From UBA1426 sp052034085 (GTDB taxonomy: Bacteria; Bacillota; Clostridia; Peptostreptococcales; Anaerovoracaceae), in contig JBPOJA010000008.1 in assembly GCA_052034085.1 (NCBI GenBank), positions 1-45,509 on the forward strand: a stretch of DNA of 45,509 bases. The letters are read 5' to 3'. This document shows, piece by piece, positions 16,675 through 25,671 of this stretch. The translations under genes and the position numbers were made by a program. Within the stretch, counting starts at the first letter, position 1. The number at the start of each line of letters is the position of its first letter. Under the pieces are notes generated by a model, which was given only the letters and a program-made list of their open reading frames with translations, ran no database searches and was not told the DNA's origin.

Positions 16675-18069
16675 ATGATAAATTTAGGCGACTATAGGAA
16701 AGTGCATTGTGTTGGCATCGGCGGAATCGGGCTTTCAGCCATAGCTGAAATCCTGCTGGAAGAAGGTTATCAGGTATCGGGATCCGACCTGAATGAAAAC
16801 TCCCTTACCGACAGCCTGAAAGCCCGCGGAGTTGTAATATTCAACAGCCACAGCAGCGAAAACGTAAAAGATGCGGATCTTGTAATATATTCATCTGCTG
16901 TAACAGAAGAAAACCCGGAATTGCTTGGGGCAAAGAATATGGGCATTCCCACACTTTCAAGAGCCGAAGTGCTGGGGCTTATGATGAAGGAATACGACGA
17001 GGGCATAGCCATTTCAGGCACTCACGGGAAAACAACAACAACGGCAATGATTTCCCTGATATTGAAAAATGCATCCCTCAACCCCACTATACTCATTGGA
17101 GGAAATTTCCCCGCCATTGGCAGCAACGTTCAATTGGGGGGAAAAAAGTTCATCGTTGCAGAGGCCTGTGAATACAAGGACAGCTTTTTGTCGCTTTATC
17201 CCACCAGAAAAGTAATATTAAATATTGATTCAGACCATCTGGATTATTTCAGCGGTATTGACCATATTGTCCATTCATTTGAAGCTTTTGCAGAATCGGG
17301 ACCCGCATCCGGCACTCTTATCGCATATACAGCCAATCCTTTCGTAAACTCAATCGTCAGAAAGCATAAGGGCAGGTTTATCACATTCGGTCTCAGCTCC
17401 AACATGGATTACTGGGCAGAGAATATTGAATTTGATTCCCATGGGCTGCCTTCCTTTGATGTTTATTATCGCGGAAAACCTTTGGGCGGTCTGAAACTTG
17501 CCGTGCCAGGTGAACATAACGTCATCAATGCTCTGGCATCCATAGCCTGCTGCCATGATCTCGGTATAAAAACAAATGTGATTTTTGAAACTTTAAGCGA
17601 TTTCCGCGGTGCCCAGAGACGCTTTGACATTTTAGGCATAACGGAAAAAGGTGTCAAGATAGTGGATGATTACGCTCACCATCCTACGGAAATCAGGGTG
17701 ACTTTAAATGCCTGTAAAAATTTCAGCCACAATAAGCTCTGGTGCATTTTTCAACCTCATACTTTTACCAGAACCATAGCTCTTCTAAATGAGTTTTCCA
17801 ATGCTTTTGAAGATGCCGACAGTGTAGTGCTTGCCAAAATATTTCCTGCCAGGGAAAAAGACATATACAATATCAGTTCATTTGATCTGGCCGAAAAAAT
17901 AAAAGAGACTTCCCCGGACAAGGAAGTCCACTGTTATGATACTTTTCAGGAAATAGTTGACTTCATAAATAAAAACGCACATCAGGGAGACCTGGTTATC
18001 ACAATGGGTGCGGGCAATATTTACAAAGTTGGCGAAATGCTGCTAGAACCTGCTGTTCCAGTAGTTTGA
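16675..18069 (+). CDS. murC: UDP-N-acetylmuramate--L-alanine ligase
   Basis: The 464-residue cytoplasmic Mur ligase adds L-Ala to UDP-MurNAc. The Rossmann N-terminal domain has GIGGIG (residues 14-19), the ATP loop is GTHGKTTTT (from residue 115), EACEYKDSFL and NIDSDHLDYF follow, and DYAHHPTEI lies in the C-terminal domain. The frame is open further upstream to 16549, but those residues are not Mur-like and lie over the promoter. ATG 16675 with GGAGG is the real start. The 3' end overlaps the convergent dacF gene by 27 bases and no terminator is visible. Confidence 0.97.
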   Translation: MINLGDYRKVHCVGIGGIGLSAIAEILLEEGYQVSGSDLNENSLTDSLKARGVVIFNSHSSENVKDADLVIYSSAVTEENPELLGAKNMGIPTLSRAEVLGLMMKEYDEGIAISGTHGKTTTTAMISLILKNASLNPTILIGGNFPAIGSNVQLGGKKFIVAEACEYKDSFLSLYPTRKVILNIDSDHLDYFSGIDHIVHSFEAFAESGPASGTLIAYTANPFVNSIVRKHKGRFITFGLSSNMDYWAENIEFDSHGLPSFDVYYRGKPLGGLKLAVPGEHNVINALASIACCHDLGIKTNVIFETLSDFRGAQRRFDILGITEKGVKIVDDYAHHPTEIRVTLNACKNFSHNKLWCIFQPHTFTRTIALLNEFSNAFEDADSVVLAKIFPAREKDIYNISSFDLAEKIKETSPDKEVHCYDTFQEIVDFINKNAHQGDLVITMGAGNIYKVGEMLLEPAVPVV

Positions 18070-19410
18070 TTCCCACAATTCCTTTTCTTTCTGTTTCATA
18101 ATGCGCAATTTCTCTTCCCGCAGCTGTCTTCTTCTGCGGTTTATTTTCATTTGCCGCCTTCTTACAAGAACCAGAAGGGTCAGCAGAATTGCAATGATGA
18201 AAAATATAAGCCTGGCGGTGCTCATAACCTTGTCAGCCTGCCTGTCAGTCATGCCGAAAATGGAAAGCCATCCTCCTCTTTCCATCCCCTGGGCGGCAAT
18301 CAATCTGTATTCTCCCACGAGGTCATCCCCGGCAAAGAGAGTCAGTGTTCCTACTTCACTGCCCTGTTGCACAGGTGCTTCCAGTAGTTCTTCCAGATGA
18401 ATCTGGCTGTTCAGAATTCCCCTTGAAGCCTCCAGGGGCAAGGTTACAAAAGCATCTTCCTCCACAATAGCTTCAATTTCCTTGTCAGCACCCCTTTTCA
18501 CCTTAACAGCTCCGGCAAGATCCCCCTTGTTCAGGGCCTTTACGGTTTTAAAATTTTCAAAACCGTAGTCCAGCATTTCTATGCAATCCTGAAAACGACC
18601 CATATCAGTGCTGGCAAGAGTAACCGCTATCAGCTCAGTCCCTTCTCTTCTGGCACCTGCCACCAGACAACCGCCCGCACGCCCTGTGTAACCTGTTTTA
18701 ATTCCGGTAACTCCTTCATAAATGCAGGTGCGCTCCTTCCCCCTTACCACCACCTTATGAAGATTGTCATACAATAACCTGTTTGTATTGTGGAAATATC
18801 TGGTTTCCTGCAGATTTGTAGCTTCCATGGTATGTTTATAAGTTTGGGCGTATTCTCTGAAGATGGGGTTTTTCATCGCATACTTTGCTATCATAGCCAG
18901 GTCGTATGCCGTGGTAACATGCTCATCATCATGCAGACCGTGTGCGTTTACAAAATTTGTGTTGAGTGCTCCCAGTTCTGTGGCTTTTTTGTTCATCATG
19001 TCTGCAAAGGCTTCGGTGCTTCCGGCTATATTTTTCCCCAAAGCTGCAGCTGCATCATTGGCGGACTCCAGCATAAGCGCATACAGCACATCCTCAACTA
19101 TTACATCCTCTCCTTCCAGAAGATAAATCTTGCTTCCTTCCGTAAAAGGTACTTCATTATCTATTTCAACCTTGTCACTCAGTTTCAGATTTTCAATAGC
19201 AAGAATCGCAGTCAGTATCTTTGTCGTACTGGCCGGATAGTGTTTGGAATGCATATTTTTTTCGAACAGGATTTCCCCGGTGGTTGCGTCGATTAAAACT
19301 GCGCCGGCGCCCGTTATATTTGGAAGCTCCTTTGCCGAGTATGCGAAATCTGCCGTATTTGAGAAAATTAAAACCAACAAAAATAAAAATACAAGAATTC
19401 TTTTGCTCAT
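18043..19410 (-). CDS. dacF: D-alanyl-D-alanine carboxypeptidase (DacF-like PBP)
   Basis: The 455-residue secreted penicillin-binding protein has a signal peptide (hydrophobic residues 5-20, likely cleavage after AYSA). The active-site motifs are STTK (61-64), SAN (116-118) and KTG (238-240). A C-terminal transmembrane helix (about 400-417) precedes a strongly basic, cytoplasmic-looking tail rather than the usual amphipathic helix. It trims the terminal D-Ala from peptidoglycan pentapeptides. It starts 4 bases after the apgM-like gene and is probably co-transcribed. It converges on murC, another wall gene. Confidence 0.93.
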   Translation of the reverse strand: MSKRILVFLFLLVLIFSNTADFAYSAKELPNITGAGAVLIDATTGEILFEKNMHSKHYPASTTKILTAILAIENLKLSDKVEIDNEVPFTEGSKIYLLEGEDVIVEDVLYALMLESANDAAAALGKNIAGSTEAFADMMNKKATELGALNTNFVNAHGLHDDEHVTTAYDLAMIAKYAMKNPIFREYAQTYKHTMEATNLQETRYFHNTNRLLYDNLHKVVVRGKERTCIYEGVTGIKTGYTGRAGGCLVAGARREGTELIAVTLASTDMGRFQDCIEMLDYGFENFKTVKALNKGDLAGAVKVKRGADKEIEAIVEEDAFVTLPLEASRGILNSQIHLEELLEAPVQQGSEVGTLTLFAGDDLVGEYRLIAAQGMERGGWLSIFGMTDRQADKVMSTARLIFFIIAILLTLLVLVRRRQMKINRRRRQLREEKLRIMKQKEKELWESNYWNSRF

Positions 19411-19414
19411 AATA

Positions 19415-20629
19415 TCATGCTTTCCTGAAAAAATAATCCGTTAATTCACAGCCTTTTGAAAAATTCAGCCCCCGTCTGCCGGAACTTTCCCCGTAAAATC
19501 TGTTTTCATCCCGGGGTTGAGCCTGACTGCTGTCATAAAGAACAAAGGGCACCGGCTCTCCCAGGTGAGTTCTTATGCTCAAGGGTGTCTGATGGTCGGG
19601 CAGGATCATAAACCTGTAATCATCTGCCTGGCTGTCAAGATAGTCAATGAGGGTTTTGACTATCCTTTGGTCTATCAACTCCAGAGATTTTATTTTTCCA
19701 TCCAGATCTCCCTGGTGGGAACACTCGTCAGGGCCTTCCAGATGCAGATAAACAAAATCCAGTCCCTTCTCAAAAGCATCTATGGTCGCCTGTGCCTTTC
19801 CTTCATAATCCGTATCTATTGTGCCGGTGGCCCCGGGAACGTAAATGGCTTCCAGGCCCGCAAACAGGCCGATTCCTTTAATAAGGTCAACAGCAGATAC
19901 GGTTGCTCCTCTCACACCATATTTGTCATAGAACAAAGGCAGGGAAGGTTTTCTGCCCTGCCCCCATATCCATATGGAGTTTGCCGGTCGCAGACCTTTA
20001 GCCTTTCTTTCCTCATTGACGGGATGTCCGTCAAGAAGATCAAAGCTTTTCTCCATCATTTCTCTGATAAACAGGGCATTTTGCCCCGAAGGCAGATATT
20101 CACCGATAACCCTGCCCAGAATGTCGTGGGGCGGCACCAGCTCAAAACCCACGGATCCATCTGCGACTATCATGGCATGCCTGTAGCTGAAGCCTCTATA
20201 GAATTTTATGGTGTCCGTGGCAAAGGCCCTGTTGATTTCATCAACCAGTACACCGGCTTCCTCCGTGCTTATGTCACCGCTGCTGTGATCCACGATTATT
20301 TTCTCCTCGTAGGGACTTTCTCCCTCAAGGGTCACAAGATTGCAGCGAAAAGCCACATCTGAATCTTTCATTTGGATGCCTATGCTGGCCGCTTCCAGAG
20401 GAGATCTGCCCGTATGATATATTTCCGGTTCGTAACCCATTACGGAAAGATTGGCCGCATCGCTGCCGGGTGCCATGCCTTTCGGAATAGTGCTGACCAT
20501 GCCCACCTGACCTTTTGCCGCCAATTTATTGATGTTGGGAAGCCTGGCCGCCTCCAGAGGAGTCAATCCTCCCAAGGCAGGTATTGCTTCATCTCCTGCT
20601 CCGTCTGTGACTAAAATCAAATACTTCAT
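19415..20629 (-). CDS. apgM: Cofactor-independent phosphoglycerate mutase family protein (ApgM / proposed homoserine kinase)
   Basis: The 404-residue protein belongs to the alkaline-phosphatase superfamily. It begins MKYLILVTDGAGDEAIPALGG, has the active-site Ser region APGSDAANLSVMGY near residue 53, and has later metal ligands in HLEGPDECSHQGD and LPDHQTPLSIRTH. The family includes archaeal-type 2,3-BPG-independent phosphoglycerate mutase and a subgroup proposed to be homoserine kinase. Divergent serC-serA draw on 3-phosphoglycerate, which fits the mutase idea, but the choice is not decided by sequence. No ribosome site precedes the ATG; see the promoter entry. Confidence 0.8.
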   Translation of the reverse strand: MKYLILVTDGAGDEAIPALGGLTPLEAARLPNINKLAAKGQVGMVSTIPKGMAPGSDAANLSVMGYEPEIYHTGRSPLEAASIGIQMKDSDVAFRCNLVTLEGESPYEEKIIVDHSSGDISTEEAGVLVDEINRAFATDTIKFYRGFSYRHAMIVADGSVGFELVPPHDILGRVIGEYLPSGQNALFIREMMEKSFDLLDGHPVNEERKAKGLRPANSIWIWGQGRKPSLPLFYDKYGVRGATVSAVDLIKGIGLFAGLEAIYVPGATGTIDTDYEGKAQATIDAFEKGLDFVYLHLEGPDECSHQGDLDGKIKSLELIDQRIVKTLIDYLDSQADDYRFMILPDHQTPLSIRTHLGEPVPFVLYDSSQAQPRDENRFYGESSGRRGLNFSKGCELTDYFFRKA

Positions 20630-20635
20630 GGATGT

Positions 20636-20665
20636 ATATTAACACAAAAAACTGGGGCCTGTCCA
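20636..20665 (-). promoter_or_regulatory. Promoter of apgM-like gene, predicted leaderless transcript
   Basis: Minus-strand TGGACA (20660-20665), 18-base spacer, TGTTAATAT extended -10 (TAATAT at 20636-20641). Only six bases separate the -10 box from the ATG at 20629, so the start point would fall at or one base before the A of ATG. No Shine-Dalgarno sequence is present. Confidence 0.45.
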
Positions 20666-20693
20666 TTGTCAAAAATTCTTCATATGGTATAAT
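20666..20693 (+). promoter_or_regulatory. Promoter of serC-serA
   Basis: TTGTCA (20666-20671), 16-base spacer, TGGTATAAT extended -10 (TATAAT at 20688-20693). The start would be near 20700, with AAGGAAAGG before the serC ATG. Confidence 0.65.
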
Positions 20694-20721
20694 AACCGCA
20701 GTTTAAGGAAAGGCAAATAAA

Positions 20722-21822
20722 ATGAACAATTCAGACAGAGTATACAATTTTTCAGCCGGGCCCTCAACTTTGCCTCTGCCAGTTTTGGGGCAAGCCGCAG
20801 AAGAAATGCTCAACCAGGGCGGTTCAGGCATGTCGGTGATGGAGATGAGCCACAGGTCCAAAGCCTTTCAAGCCATCAAAGATGAAGCTGAGCAGGATCT
20901 GCGTGATCTCATGAGTATCCCGGATTCATATAAAGTGCTCTTTCTTCAGGGGGGAGGCTATCTTCAGTTTGCCATGGTGCCTTTAAACCTTTTCAGAAAC
21001 AGCAAAAAAGCTGATTATATAGTTACAGGAAGCTGGGCCAAAAATGCTGCCAAAGAAGCCTCTAAATTCGGGGAAATAAGCATTGTGGCATCCTCTGAGG
21101 ACAGAAATTTCACCTACATCCCAAAAGAAGATACTTACAAAGAAAAACTGGACAAAAATGCCGATTATCTGTACCTGACCTACAATAACACTATTTATGG
21201 TACCAGATTCACATCACTGCCACATGCCGGGCAGATTCCCATAGTTACAGATTTATCATCATGTATACTTTCTCAGGAGCTGAATATAAACGATTTTGGA
21301 CTGGTTTTTGCCGGAGCACAAAAAAACATCGGCCCCGCAGGGCTTACCATAGTAATCATCAGGGAAGATCTTTTAGGCTTTGCCCCCGAGAATACCCCCT
21401 CCATGCTGAATTACAAAGTTCTGGCTGATGCGGACTCCCTTTTTAACACGCCGCCCTGCTATTCCATATACATGGCAGGACTGACCTTCAAATGGCTGAA
21501 GAAACTTGGCGGCATCAGGGTCATGGAAGAATTGAACATGGCCAAGGCAAAACTGCTCTATGATGCCATAGACAGCAGTTCCATGTTCAGATGCCCCGTC
21601 GAGCCGGCAGACCGTTCCATCATGAATCCGGTTTTTGTCACCGGAAGCGATGAGCTGGACAAGGCATTTATCGAAGGAGCCGGCAGGGAAGGCCTTGTCA
21701 ACCTGGCCGGCCACAGGTCTGTTGGAGGAATGAGAGCCAGCATTTACAATGCAATGCCAATCGATGGTGTAGAGGCTTTAGTAAATTATATGAAAAAATT
21801 TGAAAAGAGCAGGTCTGTCTAA
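20722..21822 (+). CDS. serC: Phosphoserine aminotransferase
   Basis: The 366-residue PLP enzyme converts 3-phosphohydroxypyruvate and glutamate to phosphoserine. Seen are NFSAGPSTLP at the N-terminus, LFLQGGGYLQFAMVP, the PLP lysine in FAGAQKNIGPAG, and the C-terminal GHRSVGGMRASIYNAM. It has a good ribosome site and its own promoter. Its TAA overlaps the serA ATG by one base (TAATG), so the pair is translationally coupled. Length and motifs are normal. Confidence 0.97.
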   Translation: MNNSDRVYNFSAGPSTLPLPVLGQAAEEMLNQGGSGMSVMEMSHRSKAFQAIKDEAEQDLRDLMSIPDSYKVLFLQGGGYLQFAMVPLNLFRNSKKADYIVTGSWAKNAAKEASKFGEISIVASSEDRNFTYIPKEDTYKEKLDKNADYLYLTYNNTIYGTRFTSLPHAGQIPIVTDLSSCILSQELNINDFGLVFAGAQKNIGPAGLTIVIIREDLLGFAPENTPSMLNYKVLADADSLFNTPPCYSIYMAGLTFKWLKKLGGIRVMEELNMAKAKLLYDAIDSSSMFRCPVEPADRSIMNPVFVTGSDELDKAFIEGAGREGLVNLAGHRSVGGMRASIYNAMPIDGVEALVNYMKKFEKSRSV

Positions 21823-22997
21823 TGTATAAAATTGCTGTTTTAAATCACATATCGGAAAAAGGGATTTCATGCTTTCCCGGAACCTATGAAATAGCCGACA
21901 GTGTGGAAAAGGCCCACGGCATTCTGGTGCGCAGCCAGGACCTGAGGTCCATGGAATTTCCAAAGAGCCTTCTTGCCATTGCGAGAGCCGGTGCCGGAGT
22001 GAACAACATCCCCATAGAGCGCTGCTCCGAGGAAGGCATTGTGGTATTTAATACACCGGGTGCCAATGCCAATGCGGTAAAAGAACTGGTGCTTACCGGA
22101 CTGCTGATGGCGGCAAGGAATCTGACCACTGCCATCGCCTGGACAAAAAGCCTTACAGCCGAGGGAGACATCCCCCTGACCGTGGAAAAAAACAAATCAA
22201 AATTTTCCGGCCACGAAATAAAAGGAAAAACCCTGGGTGTTATCGGTTTGGGCTCTATAGGCGTAATGGTGGCCAATGCCGCCGAATGTCTGGGCATGAA
22301 AGTCCTGGGCTATGACCCTTTCATCACTATCAGTTCGGCCCTGGAGCTCTCACCTTCGGTACATTTGGTAGAAAGCATGGACCAGCTGCTTCCCCAGTGC
22401 GACTATGTTACCATACACGTTCCTTTCATGGAACAGACCAAGGAAATGATAGACAAATCAAGGCTTAAGCTCATGAAAAAAGATGTCTGCCTGCTGAACT
22501 TTTCCAGAGATCAGATAGTTAAAGAAGCAGATGTATTGGAGGCGGTGGACAGAGGTTTTATCAGAACTTATGTGACAGACTTTCCCAATGAAAACTACCT
22601 GGACAGAGACCAGATTATCTGCATCCCCCACCTGGGAGCATCCACCTTGGAATCAGAGGAAAACTGCTCAGTAATGGCTGCTGAGGAACTTATCGATTTT
22701 CTGGAAAACGGAAATATCAAAAATTCGGTGAACTTTCCGGCATGCAGCCTGGGCCTTCCCGGCACGGACACCCGGCTGATCATACTCAATAAAAACATCC
22801 CCTCCATGCTGGGGCGGATTACCGGAGCCCTGGCAGACATGAACATAAACATCAGCGACATGATCAACCGAAGCAAAGGGGATTATGCTGTAACTCTTAT
22901 GGACCTGGATTCTAAGGTGGATGAGAAAAAGCTCAGAAAGGCTCTGGATTTTGAAGGAATAATTTCCGTCAGGATTCTTCCATCAGAATCGCATTAA
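21822..22997 (+). CDS. serA: D-3-phosphoglycerate dehydrogenase with ACT domain
   Basis: The 391-residue short-type SerA catalyses the first step of serine synthesis. It has an NAD fold with GVIGLGSIG near residue 138, catalytic Arg in NFSRDQIV, Glu in DFPNENYL and His in PHLGAST. A C-terminal ACT domain (about residues 320-390, SMLGRITGALADMNINISDM) probably senses serine. It lacks the extra intervening domain of long SerA proteins. The 3' end overlaps that of the convergent yihY gene by 29 bases, without a terminator. Confidence 0.95.
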   Translation: MYKIAVLNHISEKGISCFPGTYEIADSVEKAHGILVRSQDLRSMEFPKSLLAIARAGAGVNNIPIERCSEEGIVVFNTPGANANAVKELVLTGLLMAARNLTTAIAWTKSLTAEGDIPLTVEKNKSKFSGHEIKGKTLGVIGLGSIGVMVANAAECLGMKVLGYDPFITISSALELSPSVHLVESMDQLLPQCDYVTIHVPFMEQTKEMIDKSRLKLMKKDVCLLNFSRDQIVKEADVLEAVDRGFIRTYVTDFPNENYLDRDQIICIPHLGASTLESEENCSVMAAEELIDFLENGNIKNSVNFPACSLGLPGTDTRLIILNKNIPSMLGRITGALADMNINISDMINRSKGDYAVTLMDLDSKVDEKKLRKALDFEGIISVRILPSESH

Positions 22998-23793
22998 AAA
23001 CAATCCCCACTACAATCACGTAACCCAGTATATAAAACCACATGAGCAGGCCGACCACAGAAGCCAGCCCTCCGTAGAAAAGATTGTAGTTGGAAAAACC
23101 CGAAATATACATTGAATAAACCCAGCTTGCAATCAGCATCCCGGCAGAAGTGACCATGCTTCCCGGGATGATTTTTTTAACCGGCAGCCTTTGACTTGGC
23201 AGGATATAGTTAATGAATGTAATTCCCAGAAAGTAGAATGCAACCGCCACAGGCCACCTTAATATCAGCCAGAGGTCATTGAAGTCAAAGGGCAATGCAA
23301 GAATCTTGTCAACATAAAGCATGACTGCATCCTTTATGGGCTCTCCATAAATCAGAATCGCCAGGCTGAAAACAAGAAGCGTTATTGTAATCAGAAGGGT
23401 GGCCATGGCCCGGAACCTCTCCCTTACGAAGCCCCTGCCTGAATTCTTTTTAGTATAGGTATAATTGGCTATTCTTATCATGGAGAACTGGGCTTTTGAT
23501 GCAGACCAGAGAGCAAAAAGGATGAACAGCACACTGAAGGTTCCCGAAGATTTGTAATTGAAGAACTGCATAGCCTTATCCAGCATTTCTTCAGATATGT
23601 AGCTGCTGAGCAGATTTTTCACTAAATCAAGGGAAAGTGAAAATATGCCCATAATCTCGGCCATTATTATCATAATCGGCAGCATGGAAAGGAGAAAAAA
23701 GAAAGCCAGCTCAGCGGCAACCCCCTGATAATAAGGCTCTCTCATCTTATTCAGGACCTTGAAAAAAATGGCTTTTGTCACTTCTGCGTTCAT
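22969..23793 (-). CDS. YihY/BrkB family inner-membrane protein
   Basis: This 274-residue protein has six hydrophobic segments and the family features YYQGVAAELAFFFLLSMLPI near the N-terminus and LLMWFYILGYVIVVGIVFNA at the C-terminus. It was once called ribonuclease BN by mistake; the real function is unknown, with transport or envelope roles suggested. Its start overlaps the rdgB stop by four bases, which puts it last in the fumC-malic enzyme-rdgB-yihY run. Confidence 0.88.
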   Translation of the reverse strand: MNAEVTKAIFFKVLNKMREPYYQGVAAELAFFFLLSMLPIMIIMAEIMGIFSLSLDLVKNLLSSYISEEMLDKAMQFFNYKSSGTFSVLFILFALWSASKAQFSMIRIANYTYTKKNSGRGFVRERFRAMATLLITITLLVFSLAILIYGEPIKDAVMLYVDKILALPFDFNDLWLILRWPVAVAFYFLGITFINYILPSQRLPVKKIIPGSMVTSAGMLIASWVYSMYISGFSNYNLFYGGLASVVGLLMWFYILGYVIVVGIVFNAILMEES

Positions 23794-24392
23794 GGCTGAA
23801 GCCCTCTTTTTTCCAGAACCTCCTCCAGGTTTTTCAGGGCTCTTGCTCTGTGGCTGATGGTATTCTTCAGTTCGGGGGACAGCACACCGAAACTTCTGTC
23901 ATAGCCCATTGGTGCAAAAAGAGGATCGTAACCAAAGCCGTTTGTACCTTCTGTCTGAAACATGATAGTCCCTTCGCACTCCCCCCTGGCCACTATGATA
24001 TCCTGTTCGGAAAGCACCATGCTGATAACCGAAACAAATCTGCCGCCTCTTTTTTCCAGAGGGACATTTTCCATCAGCTTGAGGAGTTTTTCATTGTTTG
24101 CCGCATCATTTCCGTCTTCTCCTGCGAAGCGGGCAGAATGAACTCCGGGCGCACCATTCAGATAGTCCACTTCCAGTCCAGAATCGTCGGCTATGGTAGG
24201 GCGTCCGCAATAGCGATAAATCGCCAGAGCCTTCTTTCGTGAATTCTCCTCAAACGTGTTTCCGTCTTCTTCAACTTCAAAGTCGGGCACTCCGGCCTCA
24301 TCCCTCGAAATCACTTGAAAACCGAAGGGCTCCAAAATGGCACTGATTTCCCTGATTTTATTCTTGTTTTTCGTTGCCGCTACTATTTCCAT
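23790..24392 (-). CDS. rdgB: XTP/dITP pyrophosphatase (RdgB/HAM1 family)
   Basis: The 200-residue protein removes non-canonical purine nucleotides (dITP, XTP) from the pool. It has the start MEIVAATKNKNKIREI, the conserved EEDGNTFEENSRKKA, IADDSGLEVDYLNGAPGVHSAR, GYDPLF and SHRARAL. The window thus carries two house-cleaning pyrophosphatases, this one and MazG. It begins 17 bases after the malic enzyme gene, so co-transcription is likely. Confidence 0.95.
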   Translation of the reverse strand: MEIVAATKNKNKIREISAILEPFGFQVISRDEAGVPDFEVEEDGNTFEENSRKKALAIYRYCGRPTIADDSGLEVDYLNGAPGVHSARFAGEDGNDAANNEKLLKLMENVPLEKRGGRFVSVISMVLSEQDIIVARGECEGTIMFQTEGTNGFGYDPLFAPMGYDRSFGVLSPELKNTISHRARALKNLEEVLEKRGLQP

Positions 24393-24409
24393 TTCAAAAC
24401 ACCAATTTA

Positions 24410-25651
24410 TTATACCATTTTACTGTTATTTTTCATTTTTTCCTTTGCGATTGCCAGGGCTTCATCGTAGGTAATGCTGTTGCGTGCCACTCCGGATTTC
24501 ACTGCCGCCTCGGCAACTGCCGCCGCAACTCTTGGACCCACCTGCAAATCAAAAGCCTTTGGGATAACATAATCCGGATTCAGCTCATCTTCGGTGACAA
24601 TCCCAGCCAGGGCAAGAGCTGCGGCGGCTTTCATCTCTTCGTTAATATCCGTGGCTCCGGCATCAAGGGCGCCTCTGAACACTCCGGGAAATGCAAGCAC
24701 ATTGTTTACCTGATTTGCAAAATCCGAACGCCCTGTCCCTATTACTCTGGCGCCTCCCGCTTTGGCAAGGTCGGGAAATATTTCCGGAACGGGATTAGCC
24801 ATTGCAAATATAATTGCATCAGGATTCATGCTTCTGACCATTTCCTCCGTCACCGTTCCGGGAGCGGAAACTCCGATGAAAATGTCCCTGCCTCTGATTA
24901 TCTCTTCCAGGGGCCCTTTTTGAAGATTCCTGTTGCTCTCGGCAGCTATCAGGTCTTTTTCCGCATTCATGCCTTCCTTGCGGCCTTTAAATATCGCGCC
25001 CTTTGTGTCGCACAGAACAACATCCTTTATGCCGAAAGTATTTAGCAGCCTGGTTATACTTATCCCGGCTGCCCCGGCGCCGTTAATCACGGCTGTGGCT
25101 TCGCCAAATGATTTTCCCGTAATTTTCAGTGCATTTATCAGGCCGGCCAGCACAACTATGGCTGTACCATGCTGGTCATCATGGAAAACCGGTATGTCCA
25201 GCATTTCTTTGAGTCTTCTTTCAATCTCAAAACATCTGGGTGCGCTTATATCCTCCAGATTGAATCCGCCAAATGCAGGCCTTAAAGATGCAGCAATGCT
25301 GACTATCTCATCCACGCCATCCGCGTCCAGACATATGGGAACAGCATCTACTCCCCCGAATTCCCGGAACAAGACACATTTGCCCTCCATTACAGGCAGG
25401 GCCGCCTCTGGCCCGATATTGCCCAGTCCCAAAACCGCTGACCCGTCAGTTATAACCGCAACATAATTTGACTTCATCGTCAGCTCATAAACCCGGGATT
25501 TATCTTTACTTATAAGCACACAAGGTTCCGCCACCCCCGGCGTATAGGCTATGGATAGATCATCTTTGTTTCTTACCGGAACCTTGCTGTTAACGGTTAA
25601 TTTGCCTTTCCATATTTTATGCATCTTTACCGATTCTTTGGCGTAATCCAT
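24410..25651 (-). CDS. Malic enzyme (NAD(P)-dependent, short form)
   Basis: The 413-residue enzyme decarboxylates malate to pyruvate with reduction of NAD(P). Motifs are AYTPGVAEPC, ITDGSAVLGLGNIGP, DDQHGTAIV and a Rossmann loop INGAGAAGIS. It is the short bacterial form without the C-terminal phosphotransacetylase-like domain. AAAGGTG lies upstream. Twenty bases separate it from fumC, so fumarate to malate to pyruvate is encoded as a unit. Cofactor preference cannot be read with certainty. Confidence 0.93.
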   Translation of the reverse strand: MDYAKESVKMHKIWKGKLTVNSKVPVRNKDDLSIAYTPGVAEPCVLISKDKSRVYELTMKSNYVAVITDGSAVLGLGNIGPEAALPVMEGKCVLFREFGGVDAVPICLDADGVDEIVSIAASLRPAFGGFNLEDISAPRCFEIERRLKEMLDIPVFHDDQHGTAIVVLAGLINALKITGKSFGEATAVINGAGAAGISITRLLNTFGIKDVVLCDTKGAIFKGRKEGMNAEKDLIAAESNRNLQKGPLEEIIRGRDIFIGVSAPGTVTEEMVRSMNPDAIIFAMANPVPEIFPDLAKAGGARVIGTGRSDFANQVNNVLAFPGVFRGALDAGATDINEEMKAAAALALAGIVTEDELNPDYVIPKAFDLQVGPRVAAAVAEAAVKSGVARNSITYDEALAIAKEKMKNNSKMV

Positions 25652-25671
25652 TGTTCTGCACCTTTCTGATA

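Noticed and set aside
19517..20362. Long plus-strand frame opposite the apgM-like gene
   Set aside because: It is a shadow of a clear conserved gene, with no ribosome site or recognisable domain. The same applies to frames at 4620-5339, 10827-11369, 33716-34477 and 39757-40350.
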